From Tethya wilhelma (lineage: Eukaryota; Porifera; Demospongiae; Tethyida; Tethyidae), in the NCBI GenBank assembly GCA_964030475.1, contig CAXIPT010000004.1:2963455-3027454 (forward strand): a stretch of 64,000 nucleotides of DNA, in the 5' to 3' direction. Each line of letters starts with the position of its first letter. The stretch's first letter is position 1. Made by a program: the position numbers and the translations under genes. The notes under the pieces are model-generated. The model did not search any database and was not told the origin of the DNA. It was given only the letters and a program-made list of their open reading frames with translations. Positions 10,910 through 23,098 of this stretch are shown piece by piece.

Positions 10910-13811
10910 CTAACAAAGAATGTCTTCCAATTCTTTAGCAATATCCACCAATCCAGCATCTATCAGACACTGTATGAGTGTAGCCCAGGTCACTGGTTCA
11001 CAAAGACCATCACCACCATCCAACCACTTGTAAAACACCCTATAACAAGCGTCCTTAGGTTGCAACAGTGATTCCATACACTCTATTGCAGGTCCTTTAA
11101 AGCCCAGGGAAGTAGCAAGATGCTTCCAATCAGCAGCTACAGTGTCAATGACTTTCAGTCTCCTCCCACCTTGACATTTTAAGAGCTGAAGGTCTTTCAG
11201 TGAGGGTCTGTCAGCTGCATGGAGAAAAAATGAAGCGAAGCACATTCAATGGATGGACCTTTTCTGAACATCAATGTGAGGTGATTTCAAAAAAAAATTT
11301 TTTGAAATAAATATTTTATCACTACAGCAGCTAGGACTTACATCTTTGTGGCACAGGAAAGAAACAGGTAGAAACATGAGGCTATGTGCATACAGTTAGA
11401 AAACTGTCCAAGGGATCGAGGCTACATATAAGCCTATATATACCTGTTTGAAGGCTTTGCTATCCTTCTCTGCGGAGAGTTCATGTGCCACATTGACCAT
11501 AGACAGATCAAATGCATCATTGAATGGGACAGTCGGCCTAAAGCCCTTATGTCATACCACTATACTAATCTGGTTGACCAGTCAAACTCTTCACACAAGG
11601 AGGAATTAGGATCCAGTATAATATAATTATGTCAAGATCAAACATTTTCATACGGCCTCATTCCCAGACCTCATTAATATGATAACAGTGGTCAGATTGG
11701 TTATATAGGGGTGACCAACTCGGTAAAAATTTGAAACATTTAATTTTTGCCCTATAGCAGTGAAAAAATTTTAATGGCAAATTTTCCCAATCCATGTGAA
11801 CATAATTATACACACTGACCTTTAGTTGTTGCCAAAGCTTTCTGCTGAGAATTTGGTATAGAACTGCCACCAATTTCATGACTTGTCCCAAACCAGGGTT
11901 TAAATGATGCTGGTAGATGATGCTGGGTAGTTGCTCGAGACCATTTCAATTGTTCACAACTGAGTTTAACGACTCTCTCACTGGTGAGCATTTGCTTCTG
12001 AGCTCTTGTCAACTTTCTTTGCGATAGGCTGTTGGCTATTTCCTCTGGTACCATCATCGTGAGCATGATACAGCCTTCATTGACATCAGCCAAGTAGAGA
12101 TTCTTACGATTAATTTTCAAGATCTTTGCGAACTCTTTTCGGAGTCGTCCCAGCTCTCCAATGGATATTGATTCCCACTCTCGGTCGACTTTGATGACCA
12201 GTTTCTTACATCCATCCATTCCAGCCTTGGAACCAAGCTCAACATGTGTAAATTCTTGTGGGAGTCGCTGCTGTGCAAAGGTTTGGAAATGCTGTTCATA
12301 CTCAGCTAGCATCTGGTGATCATCATCATCCTTGCCAAATTTTCCAATCAATCGTTTGATGATGTCAAAATTAAACCATGAACAAGCCTGGACTGTGACC
12401 ACAGTGAACAGCTTGGTCATATCAGTAGCTGCATTGATTTCACTTGACTTTTGCTTGAGAAGAGGGAAACTGTTGAGTAAGTACAGAGCTACTTCATCCT
12501 TGTCAACATGCGTTTTGAGACTTCTGCATGTGTCAATAACAAGGCTTCCAAAATGCTCACACAAATCAGATGTTTTCTGCTCAAAACTGTCAACTGATTG
12601 TTGTCGATGACTAACAGGGAGCCTTTGGTTAGCTGCTTCATAGGTAGTTTGCCCACCAGTGTACTTGGTGAGTATTGGCAGTCGCTTTGTGTAGTCTGGT
12701 TGAGGACAACCATCTGTGCATATCTTGTGAATGTTACATTGACCACATCCACATCCCGGAGAAGTGTCAAACATGTCCAGCTCAGAATCAGCAGAGGTGG
12801 AGCGAGACACCGAGCTTCCATATCCTGATTCTGGATCTACTTTTCTGTCAGCTGGCAATGTAGTGTTGTTGGATCCAGGAATTGATCTCAGCACATCTTT
12901 ATGGCCCCCAACCTTCTGCACAGCATTTGCAACCTTCTCCCAAGATGGCTCATCTTCATGAGTTTTGAGCCAATGAGAGATCACTTCAGTGAGACAACGA
13001 TGCACTCCCTCTTGTCTGTAATCAGCTTGAATTGAATTGAGAGTTGCTTTGTTGATCTTGAGATGAACACCAATGGTGTGCCACTCTGATTCCAGTGGCT
13101 TGAGATGGTCCAGAACCTCACTAAGATAGCAAGTACCTGCATAAAGAGTAAAAATGCAGTAATTTTAAACAGTACAGGCCAGCGAGTGCCTTGCTTACTC
13201 AGCTTCGAATTCTGTTCAGCAAATGGTTGTGCAGTCATGGTGCAGTAACTGTCACCTATATAACATATCATGCAATCAGAGGTTCTCAATTGACATACTG
13301 TATATATAGCTAATATGCATGTGATTGGGTGTTGGTGGTTTCCCCCCATAAAAGACTTTCCCAGGTTGATTCCCCATCAGCCCTCACAGTGCACCACAAG
13401 TACACCACACTTACACCACACTTACACCACAAAAAAAGCCTTAGTATTTATCTGCATAGGCTTATCTAATTAAGGGAAAAAATCCCTGTGACTGTTAATC
13501 ATGGTCACCAGGGCAGCTAATCAGTAGTGTTTCTTTAATTACCATACATAATGTATCTGATTACGATATGAAATTTAATATTATTATGTGGTTATCATGG
13601 AATTAGCATTATACCATATTATATCATCTATATCATCTATGATTATATTATAGCTGTGTTATAGAGCTATCCAATGGCAGGCCTAGGTGGCCATTCTTGT
13701 GCTGTTATATTATACAGTTCTTATAATAATATAATGTTGATGGCATTGATAATTTTTGGCTATTGTTTGCTGATCTTTGCTCTCTCTCTCTCTCTCTCTC
13801 ATGCACACACG

Positions 13812-13844
<33 letters not shown>

Positions 13845-15509
13845 NATGGCATTAAGTGCTTACGTTCTGACTTGATGATGGTATGGTCATCAGGGGTGAT
13901 GAAGGAGTGGCTGGGGATCCTCTCGGAGATGTCCTCCCCTGGAGGGACGTGCATCCCCATCCCGGACCCATCGGCCAGGTCACCGGCATGATGGGAGATG
14001 ACAGATATGGCATCGTCCAAACTAGATTGCTATGAGGAGACAAGAATGAAAGACGAGTCATCAGTTTTAATTTGTGACAGTGTGTAGATAGAATATGCTA
14101 TAGTCCTTTTCACGTAAAGCTCTAAGGAATTCATTAGCGCTTAATTACATGTGACGTCACGGCTGGGGTACATTCATCCGCCATCTTGGGGGACTTTTGT
14201 ATGGAAGTCAATGGGGAAATGTGCAAAATTGAGCGCTGCGTATTTCCGCGTGCATACCGTATATTCTAAATATGAGAGATGTAAAGAAAAGTTCAAAGCA
14301 AGCTCTTTCCAATGCAAAAAGAACCAGGACGGTCAGACGCTCAGAAGCGAAGCTACAAGTGCAAGAATTTCCGTGGTTTGAGAACAAAAAGTAGGCTTTA
14401 AAAAGACTTTGTTAAGTTCTACAAGTGCTATTTAGCTCTAATACTGTTGTAAAAGTAGTGCTAGAGCATATACTAACTGTTCTGTTTGTTTCTAAAATAT
14501 TTGCATGACTATTTACTATGAGCGTTGCTAAAAAGAAGACAGACGGGCTCTAAGTGCTATTTCTGGACTGTAGAAAGAGGGATAAAGTGTGATTTTGCCT
14601 TGAATATATTCTGTTGCTTACTATACGTACCTTAGAGACTTTAGAATATTTTCTCTCTCAAGATATAAGCCAAAATAAGTACAAAACCAGTGGATATTCT
14701 TGCACTTGTAGCTTTGCTTCTGAGCGTCTGACCGTCCTGGTTCTTTTTGCATTGGAAAGAGCTTGCTTTGAACTTTTCTTTGCATCTCTCATATTTAGAA
14801 TATACGGTATGCACGCGGAAATACGCAGCGCTCAATTTTGCACATTTCCCCATTGACTTCCATACAAAAGTACCCCAAGATGGCGGATGAATGTACCCCA
14901 GCCGTGACGTCACATGTAATTAAGCGCTAATGAATTCCTTAGAGCTTTACGTGAAAAGGACTATTGCAAACGAAATGATTATAAATTTCATTGTGTTGAA
15001 AACGATTCATACAGTATTATGAAAATTTTGCAAAATAGTGGGTGGGGCTATAAAGTATATTTTTAGCAGGAGAGATGCACCATAATTTTCTTCTTTTTTT
15101 TGCAATAGCAGTAAAGTATATTAATTTTGTATAATTATGTAGTATTACTTTGTCGACTTGGTTGATAGTGTTTTCTGCATCTCTGTGTTTCAAAAGCAGT
15201 TCTACAACTTCCAAATGACCTTTAATTGCTGCCACCATCAGCAGGGTCTGACCATGCTAGAAGAACAGAATTCAGTGAATTGAGATCATAGACATAGATA
15301 ATAAATATAACAAGACGGCCTGGCATACTATCTACGTCATAGGTCAAAAAAAGTGTTCAAAAAATAAATTTTATACTATAATACTAAATTACCTTATTTG
15401 TCTCTTGAAGTATTTTCTTTTTTCCTTTAAGCAGGGATTGTAGCTTCCTGATGTCACCATTTTCCACTGCTGAAAATGCACTACTCATGGTTGTTCCTGC
15501 ATCAGCCAT
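10910..15509 (-). CDS. Ankyrin - death domain - death domain protein (689 aa)
   Basis: Six minus-strand exons: 15393-15509 (ATG), 15149-15256, 13864-14029, 13199-13255, 11820-13136, 10910-11214 (stop). All splice phases agree and the total is exactly 690 codons. Residues about 8-75 form two ankyrin repeats (HGQTLLMVAAIKGHLEVVEL). Residues about 76-148 are a Ser/Asp/Pro-rich linker, and about 150-235 a death domain (YLSEVLDHLKPL...WHTIG...WEKVANAV). A Cys-rich segment and an all-helical/mixed region follow (WFNFDIIKRLIGKFG; INRKNLYLADVNEGCIMLTM), then a second death domain at about 590-689 (DWKHLATSLGFKG...WATLIQCLIDAGLVDIAKELE). The middle region resembles one I associate with demosponge death-domain proteins. 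The likely role is intracellular adaptor signalling, by analogy. Intron 2 holds the element at 14102-14963, and intron 3 holds the N at 13845. A shorter protein could start at the ATG at 13238. Confidence 0.85.
13256..13863. other. Intron with CT/CA microsatellites and contig junction
   Basis: Intron 3 of the ankyrin/death gene. It contains a short CACCACAA/CACTTACAC tandem repeat at about 13390-13432, a (CT)n run at 13783-13800, a (CA)n run at 13802-13844 and a single N at 13845. The exons on each side join in frame (GAA C / GT GAC), so this contig join looks correct. Confidence 0.75.
14102..14963. mobile_element. 860 bp inverted-repeat element
   Basis: Arms of nearly 300 bp begin TAGTCCTTTTCACGTAAAGC and end with the mirror sequence. 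They run inward through 'GTGACGTCACGGCTGGGG' and 'CATTGACTTCCATACAAAAG' to about 14385 / 14695, around a unique centre of some 300 bp. The arms differ at few positions, suggesting recent activity. The interior has no convincing transposase frame, so it is non-autonomous. It sits in intron 2 of the ankyrin/death gene. Matching open frames in both arms (76 and 90 codons) are a symmetry effect. Confidence 0.8.
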
Positions 15510-15982
15510 GAGTCAATCTCTTGAAGAGTTGAGCTCATGTATGGCCATATTTATGACAGCCTGCTACAAGAGCAAGAAAAAGAAAATAAAAAAAAAAAGA
15601 CAAAAAAAATGGCGGGTAGAACTATGACCTCAACAACACAATAGGGAGTTTCCCAGGTTTTCCCCCCACGATTATCGTGCCTTCATGAATATTTACAATT
15701 TTTGGCACGGTCAAAGGTCATGCATACCCTGCTCAAGACTTCGTCACACCACACAAATTATGTTTCATAAGTACTTCAACAGTCACATCAGTCTTAGACA
15801 GAGAGCTGGATTGGTGAGAGGAGCCGGACCAAGTGAGAGAGAAATTAAAACCATACATACAAATGATAGCCTTTTTTGATGAACCATGCATCAACTCTAA
15901 GTTTATGCTAATTTTTTGCACACAAGAGCTCACACACACATGCACCACACACACACACACACACACGCGCGCGCGCGCGTAG
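15510..15982. promoter_or_regulatory. Short divergent spacer, likely shared promoter region
   Basis: Lies between the ATG of the ankyrin/death gene (minus, 15509) and the first recognisable TAF1A exon (plus, 15983). The TAF1A 5' end is unresolved, so part of this stretch may be coding. The segment ending GGATTG at about 15813, followed by GTGAGA, looks like an exon end, but its phase does not match the next exon. No TATA box can be assigned. It ends in a (CA)n(CG)n tract. Confidence 0.4.
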
Positions 15983-17077
15983 GCAATCCATCCGTGGTAA
16001 GCATTTATGTGTCCAACCTCCTAACTGTTCTCCATCGTCAAATCATGAGTCACAAGTTCACCAATGCCACTGCTACCTTGGAAACACTCTCCATGGCAAT
16101 GGAACAAGTACCAGAAGTTGTACGAAAGGTATAATAAGTTGTTATCTATGGTAGATCAGTGCATATGGATATAGACCAGAGGAGGAATGACACGCATGTG
16201 TCAATTCAAAGCTTTTGCTGACTCAGCATTCAGGTGCACATGACCAAATCCAGTAGCAAACAATAGTGGTCACATGACTGGAATGTGCTAATTGATACTC
16301 GTGTGTTGTACTTCTTCTGAATGTAGACACCAGGTAGACTATTAATGGGTATGCCTATCAAGTGGTGGTCACAACCATACCCACTGTACTAACACCCACA
16401 ACCAGAATCAAAATTTGATCTGTCCAATTTTTAGGCCTTGACCCTTGATGGCATCACTTTGGAAGGCTTTGATTGTACAGAATTGACCTTGAACCAACTA
16501 AAATGTGCTATCTGTAGCTAGTGACCTTTGACCGTTGATCAAGAGCGAGCAATTGAGCTCTCTTGACCCCTTGAATCCACCTTGATGGGGCCAATTTTTG
16601 TTGGCTTTGATCCCTTGATCGCATCTTGATCCCGGTCACAGGTGTTAGTACAGCGGGTATGGTCGTGACCACCTCTTGAATATAGTTTTCTGTATATAAC
16701 TCAGTTCACATGACTATATTTCTGTAGGTTGGAATAGAAGTATTACTTCATAATCCATCAGCATATGGGGAATGTCTTCAACTCTATAAGCAATTCTTCA
16801 AGAAGCGGAAGAAAATTGTAAGCAATACTGTCAGATTAACTTGATCAATGGCTATTCATAAGTGCTGAGTCAGCTACAGTTTCTTCTATTGTTTTGTAGC
16901 GTGAGGAGCTCCTATTGGAAATGAGTATGTTTATCAGTCGCCATGGCAACTTGCAGGAGGCGTATGATACACTGCAAAGGTAAATTTGTCTGAATACAAT
17001 ATGTAATGCACACACACATACACACACACACTACTGATCACGAACTGACACACTGTACGTTTTTTTTTCTTTCTCTG

Positions 17078-17115
<38 letters not shown>

Positions 17116-19238
17116 AAATATCCAGTGATCCTTTTAAATCCAACCCTCTAATGCATGGTTACTGTGGCATGCTGCAATTCCTACTCTGGAAGGCTGAACT
17201 GAAAACACTAATCGAAAAGCAGAATGATTCTGATAGTGAAGTGTCTGATTCTTCTAATAATGATGATGTAATGTCTAATCCGAAACTGAAAGCTTTTGCA
17301 AAAAGAGCTCTGAAGCATTTCACAACAGTTGAAGAGATGGAACTAGGAAGAACTGACAATATCAATATGTTTGTACGCATGCACTATCAAGTAAGTGTGT
17401 GGAGATGTGCACAGATGCCATTTTTTGTAGACCTTGAGTTCTGCTGGTTTGTAAGTCGACTAGTGTCTATGAATAGTTGTATACACTACTATTCTCTGCT
17501 CCATTAAGCTTATAACTGTAATGAATGATCTTGGCTTACTGTATGCACTTGTGTGTGTGTGTGTTTTGTATAGTTGTTGGTTGCCATGGATACAATGGAA
17601 GAGGCATTTCAATTGTTGGTGTCACATCAGGAAAAGTTTCCTCGCCAAATCAACCCACTCAGGTATAATCTCAGATATAAGCTAGCTATTATAGCTAGGA
17701 CAGAGAATATTAATTTTTAATACTGAAAATTGAAGCCTACTGAATCAGAAATCACCATCTGTTTACAACCTGACTGTGTAAGAATTAACTAGCCTCGTTC
17801 CCAGGCTCCTCCTTTATTCGCAAAGGAGGAGCCTGGGAACGAGGCTATGTAAGAACTGCATGTTTACATACATGTATATGCATGGTTTCTCAGTTATAAT
17901 TGGGCATGCATATAATAATAACTGACTGCCTGCATATCAGCTACATCATTCACATAAAACTTCTATCAAATGTATTCACAAGGGAAGTCTAAGAGCCTGG
18001 GAATGAGAGATTATAATGACCTCTCTCTCTGCTTATTTTTCAGTGATTGATATATAGAGCCTAGCTGGGAAATCACTGCACGAGGCACCATTGCACATTT
18101 TAAATCTGTTGTTTATTTACTCTGTGTAGGTTCATTTGTAACCATCTGAGGAGCTATTCTTCTGATGATGTGTCATCCAGGATCCACTACCTCAGGTTAT
18201 TGGCCAGCCTGGATGAGAGCTGTGGTGAAGTGATAGAACTGGTTGGACTAATGATGACCAAACAAGAACCACAATCAGAAGATGAAGATTCATTAGGTAT
18301 TTATTAGTTTTGATAGCTGCAAAGGACACATACCATAATAGCGGGAAAGTTTCATGGGGGATTTAACTTGTTTTTTGCAGATGGGGGTTTTTGCAGATCA
18401 CGATTCATTCATGAAAGTTTTCATCGGCAAAATTCTCTGTGATATATATACGTATGGGTGTTGCACAGCTCATCCACGGAAGTTAATACACAAAAATGTT
18501 TGACAAGAGACATATCTGCAAAAGTTAAACCCCACGAAACTTTCCCGCTATACAGTAGTAGTCATATCCTACGACATGCATGAAATCATAATAGAATTAT
18601 TGATGTACATTTCCTGAGCTGTCATACTTTAGAGTCTGCTTCAAGTGAAGATCAGTGTTGTGAAGTGATGTTTGAACTTCTGGTGAGGTTCTTGGACTAC
18701 CCCAGTAATGGAGAGAGGGAGGAGGCATGGGAGATGCTGAGACTAGTGCAAGAAAAATGGTACGACATTAGTTGTTGAATTTTCTCCATCACTCACCTCA
18801 AAGAGAGAGCTATCTATATATGATCATACATGTAGAGTACATGTATAAGTGCCTAATAATTATGCCAGCTATAGAGCATTGTAGTTGTGACCTTTGAACT
18901 CTGTAACATAATAAGGTTATGTTGTAATTATATGAATGGGTGATTGTGCTGTTCAGTAGCTATAGTGCTTGCTCATGCCTGAAATGATCAATACTTGGAT
19001 CATGCACAAGCTTTCCTGTTTGCGGAGGTTATATGCTTGCTTCAATGTACAATGCGCCAGAAATTTGCACACATGCATTTATCATGATCAAACAGGAGGG
19101 GGGGGGGATAATTATTTTTTAAAAATACACACATATATACACTGATTGTACAGGCCAACTGACTATAAGACTAGTGAGCTTTGGACTAGCAGAGAACACT
19201 GGTGGAGAGAGGTGTACAGTGGGAGATTCAAGACATAG
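15983..19238 (+). CDS. TAF1A: TAF1A-like RNA polymerase I SL1 subunit (5' end unresolved)
   Basis: Exons 15983-16128, 16728-16817, 16900-16979, 17126-17390, 17574-17662, 18130-18296, 18633-18759 and 19154-19238 (TAG) join in frame, giving about 350 residues. TAF1A is part of SL1/TIF-IB, which recruits RNA polymerase I to rDNA promoters in the nucleolus. Features shared with vertebrate TAF1A: the helix 'EVVRKVGIEVLLHNP', then 'ISRHGNLQEAYDTLQ', 'KFPRQINPLRFICNHLR', and a C-terminal segment ending in a paired Trp (REHWWREVY) like the 'NWWPGFHF' of the human protein. The insert around 17220-17290 is acidic and serine-rich. The N-terminal 50-100 residues are not found: the first exon needs one base from an upstream exon and I cannot place it. 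The human protein is about 450 aa. Identification rests on these motifs only. Confidence 0.78.
16177..16321. mobile_element. MITE, GAGGAGG family
   Basis: CAGAGGAGGAATGACACGCA at the left and ...CTCGTGTGTTGTACTTCTTCTG at the right are diverged mirror images. The interior shares 'CTTTTGCTGACTCAGCATT' and 'TGACCAAATCCAGTA' with the element at 28812-28964, so both are copies of one family. It lies in a TAF1A intron. Confidence 0.7.
16360..16676. mobile_element. Inverted-repeat element (GTGGTCACAACCATACCC)
   Basis: AGTGGTGGTCACAACCATAC (16361 on) is mirrored by GGTATGGTCGTGACCACCT at the right, with 'AGTACAGCGGG' / 'CACTGTACTAACACC' inside. The interior is full of TTGACC/TTGATC motifs. It lies in a TAF1A intron and is related in style to 5040-5287. 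Confidence 0.65.
17790..17846. mobile_element. 57 bp hairpin, TAGCCTCG...CGAGGCTA
   Basis: TAGCCTCGTTCCCAGGCTCC is mirrored almost perfectly after a loop of about 8 bases. The GCCTCG ends flanked by TA match the larger element at 50019-50706 and the hairpins at 27994-28075 and about 1430-1495. It sits in a TAF1A intron. Confidence 0.65.
18331..18557. mobile_element. MITE, 'TAGCGGG' family
   Basis: TACCATAATAGCGGGAAAGT is mirrored by ACTTTCCCGCTATACAGTA at the right end. The interior contains 'GTTAAACCCCACGAAAC', characteristic of the family. It lies in a TAF1A intron. Confidence 0.75.
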
Positions 19239-19358
19239 AACTGACACTGTTGTGATTCATACAAAGTTTAAAATTTTTATCATGATTGTAGCAGTTGTGA
19301 TGAAGATGTACAAAAATAAGTGTAAAACTGACTGCGTGGAACATTAAAAGATGCATGT

Positions 19359-21508
19359 CTAGTCAATGCTCAAGTGAGAATTTAGTATGTGAGATTTCAA
19401 GGTTTGTCTATGACTGAATGCCTTGTCACAGTATTCACATTTGAAGGGCTTGTCACCAGTATGGATACGCAAATGTGTCTGCAGACTATCACTCCGATTG
19501 AATGCCTTGTCACAATATTCACATTTGAATGGCTTGTCACCAGTATGGATACGCAAATGTGTCCGTAGATAACTACTCTGATTGAATGCCTTGTCACAGT
19601 ATTCACATTTGAATGGCTTGTCACCAGTATGGATACGAAAATGTGTCTGTAGATTACCACTCTGATAGAATGCCTTGTCACAGTATTCACATTTGAATGG
19701 CTTGTTACCAGTGTGGGTACGCAAATGTCTCTGTAGATGACTATTTGAACCAAATCTTTTGCCACAGTATTCACATTTGAATTGTTTACGATCTTGTACA
19801 GCATTAGCATTCCCTTTTAAAAACAATTCAGTTTTTTCAAAACCAAGAGAGTTTAATTTATTCATGGATTTGTGTCGAAAGTTCTGTTTCAAGATGTCAT
19901 TTGCACTACTGGTGTCTGATGTTCTTGATTGTTCGTGATGTCGTATGTGGTATTGCAGCTGATGTAGCTCACAGAATGTTTGAAAACACTTTCTGCACTT
20001 GAATATCTGTGGGTTGGCCTTGCTGCACTTCATGTTATGTTTCAAATGGATCTGAAATGAACTGTTCTCAACGAAACTGCTTCCACAACCTTTACAATTG
20101 TAGCTTGGCTCCAGTCCTATAGAAACATATTAAAATTATTTATGGTAATGTATATAGGGTTTTTGCATACTGACATGGTAATCGGGTAAAAATGATATTC
20201 TACTGATTTGGATCGACTCATGATACTGGCACATGAACATGCATGCATATTGTATCAGGAGTTTATGGCAGTATATATGGATATATAGTTTCTCAATGCT
20301 CAGAAGCTCCTGCATGAATGTGTATATGTATAGAAAGCAGGTTTTCTATTGCCTAAAGTTTAGCTATAATCACACTGAAAAATCACCTGGTAGAACAGAT
20401 ATCCCCAGCTCCTTAGCATACTCCTCTCCATACCAAACCAGTAGCTCATTCCCTGGATAAATCGGCTTGAAGGTGCGATAGTAAATCTGACCACAGTACT
20501 GGAACGCCACCATATTCTGCTCTTCCTCATTGCGAGCACAGTTGACAAATCTCAACCAATTTGAGTCAGAGGGATCACGACCATCGATATAGAAGGCTTT
20601 CTCACCATTACGACGAATCTGAAAGTTGAGAGATAAAATTCATAGATACATGTATGCACATAACTATGTACACATGTGAGTGGCTATTCTTGCAGTCTGA
20701 ATGTAACATGCCTATATGTACCTCCCATATATAACTGGTGTCCACAACACTGTCCATCTGTTTGTCAAACACTCTCTTTCCCTCGTATGGTCCAACACGC
20801 ACTCCTCTAGGGATGTAGCTCTTAGCAAATACACCAAGACCTATATACAGAAATACACAAACTATCATCAATCAACATAAATTGCCCACACTCAGAACTG
20901 CCGCACACAATTCAGTTACAAAGCAGCAAAGATATGTCATATAGGAATGGGCCAAATGCATGTGCTTAAATTATCATCATAAAAATCTGTACCAAAGCCC
21001 ATCTGGTTTGAGAATGCTAGTAGAAAAAAATTGAATAACTTTCTTATTATTCAAATTTTCAAACACCGTTGAAATGTGCTCGTTCTCCCATTATTTTTCT
21101 AGCTTGCTATACACCTTACTATAGTCAAAAGTTAACTATATTTTATAAGAAAAGTATAGCACGAATCTCATTATTTCACTTCCGGCGGCATTCTCAAACC
21201 AGACTGACTTTAATTTGTCAACTATATTGCATCAAATTGTCATTCACCTGCATTTGGTAGTCTAGATGTCTTCACTGTCAATTCAGCCGGCACTGCTACA
21301 CTGGTGTATTGAGTGGAGTCAGGATCCAGGCCACTGTTGGAGTCCAGTCTCAGCAGAGGGCCATGAATAGGACAATCACCATGATGAGAGTCATTGCAAT
21401 CCTCACAGACTATAAATAGATTAGAAACATAATGCTATACAATCAAAATGTGACTCCACTGAGTTAACATAACAGTTGGAATTGATCAACGGTTTATTTT
21501 CTAGCAAT

Positions 21509-21552
<44 letters not shown>

Positions 21553-22237
21553 TTTACAACTTACACAAATATTCATCTTCATCAGAAATCTCATCCTCCT
21601 TGTAATCCTTCCTAGCACATCTCCTTTTAGGATACCTACTAGTAGAGCCAGTCTCACTGGTCCCTTCATGGGTGATGCTTGTGCTCTGAGAATTACGACC
21701 ATCTTCTTGCAATGGAACGATCTTCAAAGACTGGTCAACTTCAATCACAGTAGGTAGTGGGGTAGCCAACCTATGTAATTTTGAATGAATGGAAGGAAAT
21801 CATATAAGCATTGTATGTACGATGGCATAATTTCATGTATTCATCAACAAAGTTATACAACAATACTGTAAGCATAGGCTATAGTTTAAGTATGTACTAT
21901 GCACACTCATATGATGTAGTACATGCACACCTCTTATAGGTATGTGTGTTTCAACTTACAAATCATCTTGGGTGAACCCCTGGAAATCATCTTCATTATC
22001 ACTCTCACCAAACAAAGCTGTGAATCGATTGTCCAACTCATACTCAAACCTCACACTGCTGGGTACATCCTGGGTCAAAACTTCTTGCGGGAAACCAAAG
22101 AATTCACCACTATCTGAGAGATCAGAGTTGAAGCAATCTGGAAGTGGTTGGCTGAGCTGATTTGAGTCAAAATCGGTTGGAAGTTGTTTTAGAGATGGGA
22201 GTTTAGAGCCACGATTAGTAGATGATTTGAGAGTCTT

Positions 22238-22281
<44 letters not shown>

Positions 22282-23061
22282 GAACTTACAGATCTTGAAT
22301 TCGTAGCCTGCATCTTTGTTTTCCTCAGTGCAGTTATACCTATAACAAGAAACAAAATATGAATCCACCAGTCTTGTAATAATATTATTCTGCTCTACCA
22401 TACATGCATATACCTCGTGGCTTTCTCTCATTCTCATAACACTCCATCGAAGGGTCCCAGTCTTCATCAGATTCTGATGATTCTGGCTCTGAGGGTACAA
22501 CCCTCGTTTTCTTTCCCTTTCTCTCTCTCTTCCTGGTTTGGCTAGTCTTCATCTTGCTCCCTGAAAAGCTCTGTTTAGTAGAGGAACATTTTTTGGTTGA
22601 TTTCTTTTTCTTGGACGATTTCTTTCGACGGTTGGAAGTAGTCCTTGTCTTGGGTGGAGGTAGGGGGTTCTTGACCTTGAAGCCTGTTGTACAATGATGT
22701 GTAAGAATATTATGTGATTATGCTTACACATGTAAGTAAATTTGCACAGCAAATCTAAACTATGTTTTTTACAACTTTATTATCGTCTAACTAAAACATT
22801 TTGGAAACAAATTTTACAGGTGTAAGAAGACGTTTCCCATTTTACTATTATTATAAGCATGACAAAGGCCTGTTTTACGAGGCTATCCTTGCTTAACATT
22901 ATTCATGCATATATGTACATACGTGTGTATATGTATAGAGATATTATATATATCCTATGGCATATAGAGCGGGTGCAATTACATAAATGAGTCACTTCCA
23001 TATAGCAAAAATGTAGCAATACGGAGAAACAGACAGCTGTCATTTACTTCCGTATGGCAAA

Positions 23062-23098
<37 letters not shown>

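Noticed and set aside
12332..12961. Several plus-strand frames of 60-92 codons
   Set aside because: They are antisense shadows of the long death-domain exon (11820-13136, minus), which has splice signals and a recognisable domain.
14151..14913. Paired frames of 76 and 90 codons with nearly the same peptide
   Set aside because: They are the two arms of one inverted-repeat element; they share peptide because the arms are mirror copies, and no transposase motif is visible.
19397..19810. 137-codon minus frame with repeated [13 protein letters not shown]
   Set aside because: It is a shifted-frame reading of the zinc-finger array; the periodicity comes from the 84 bp repeats.
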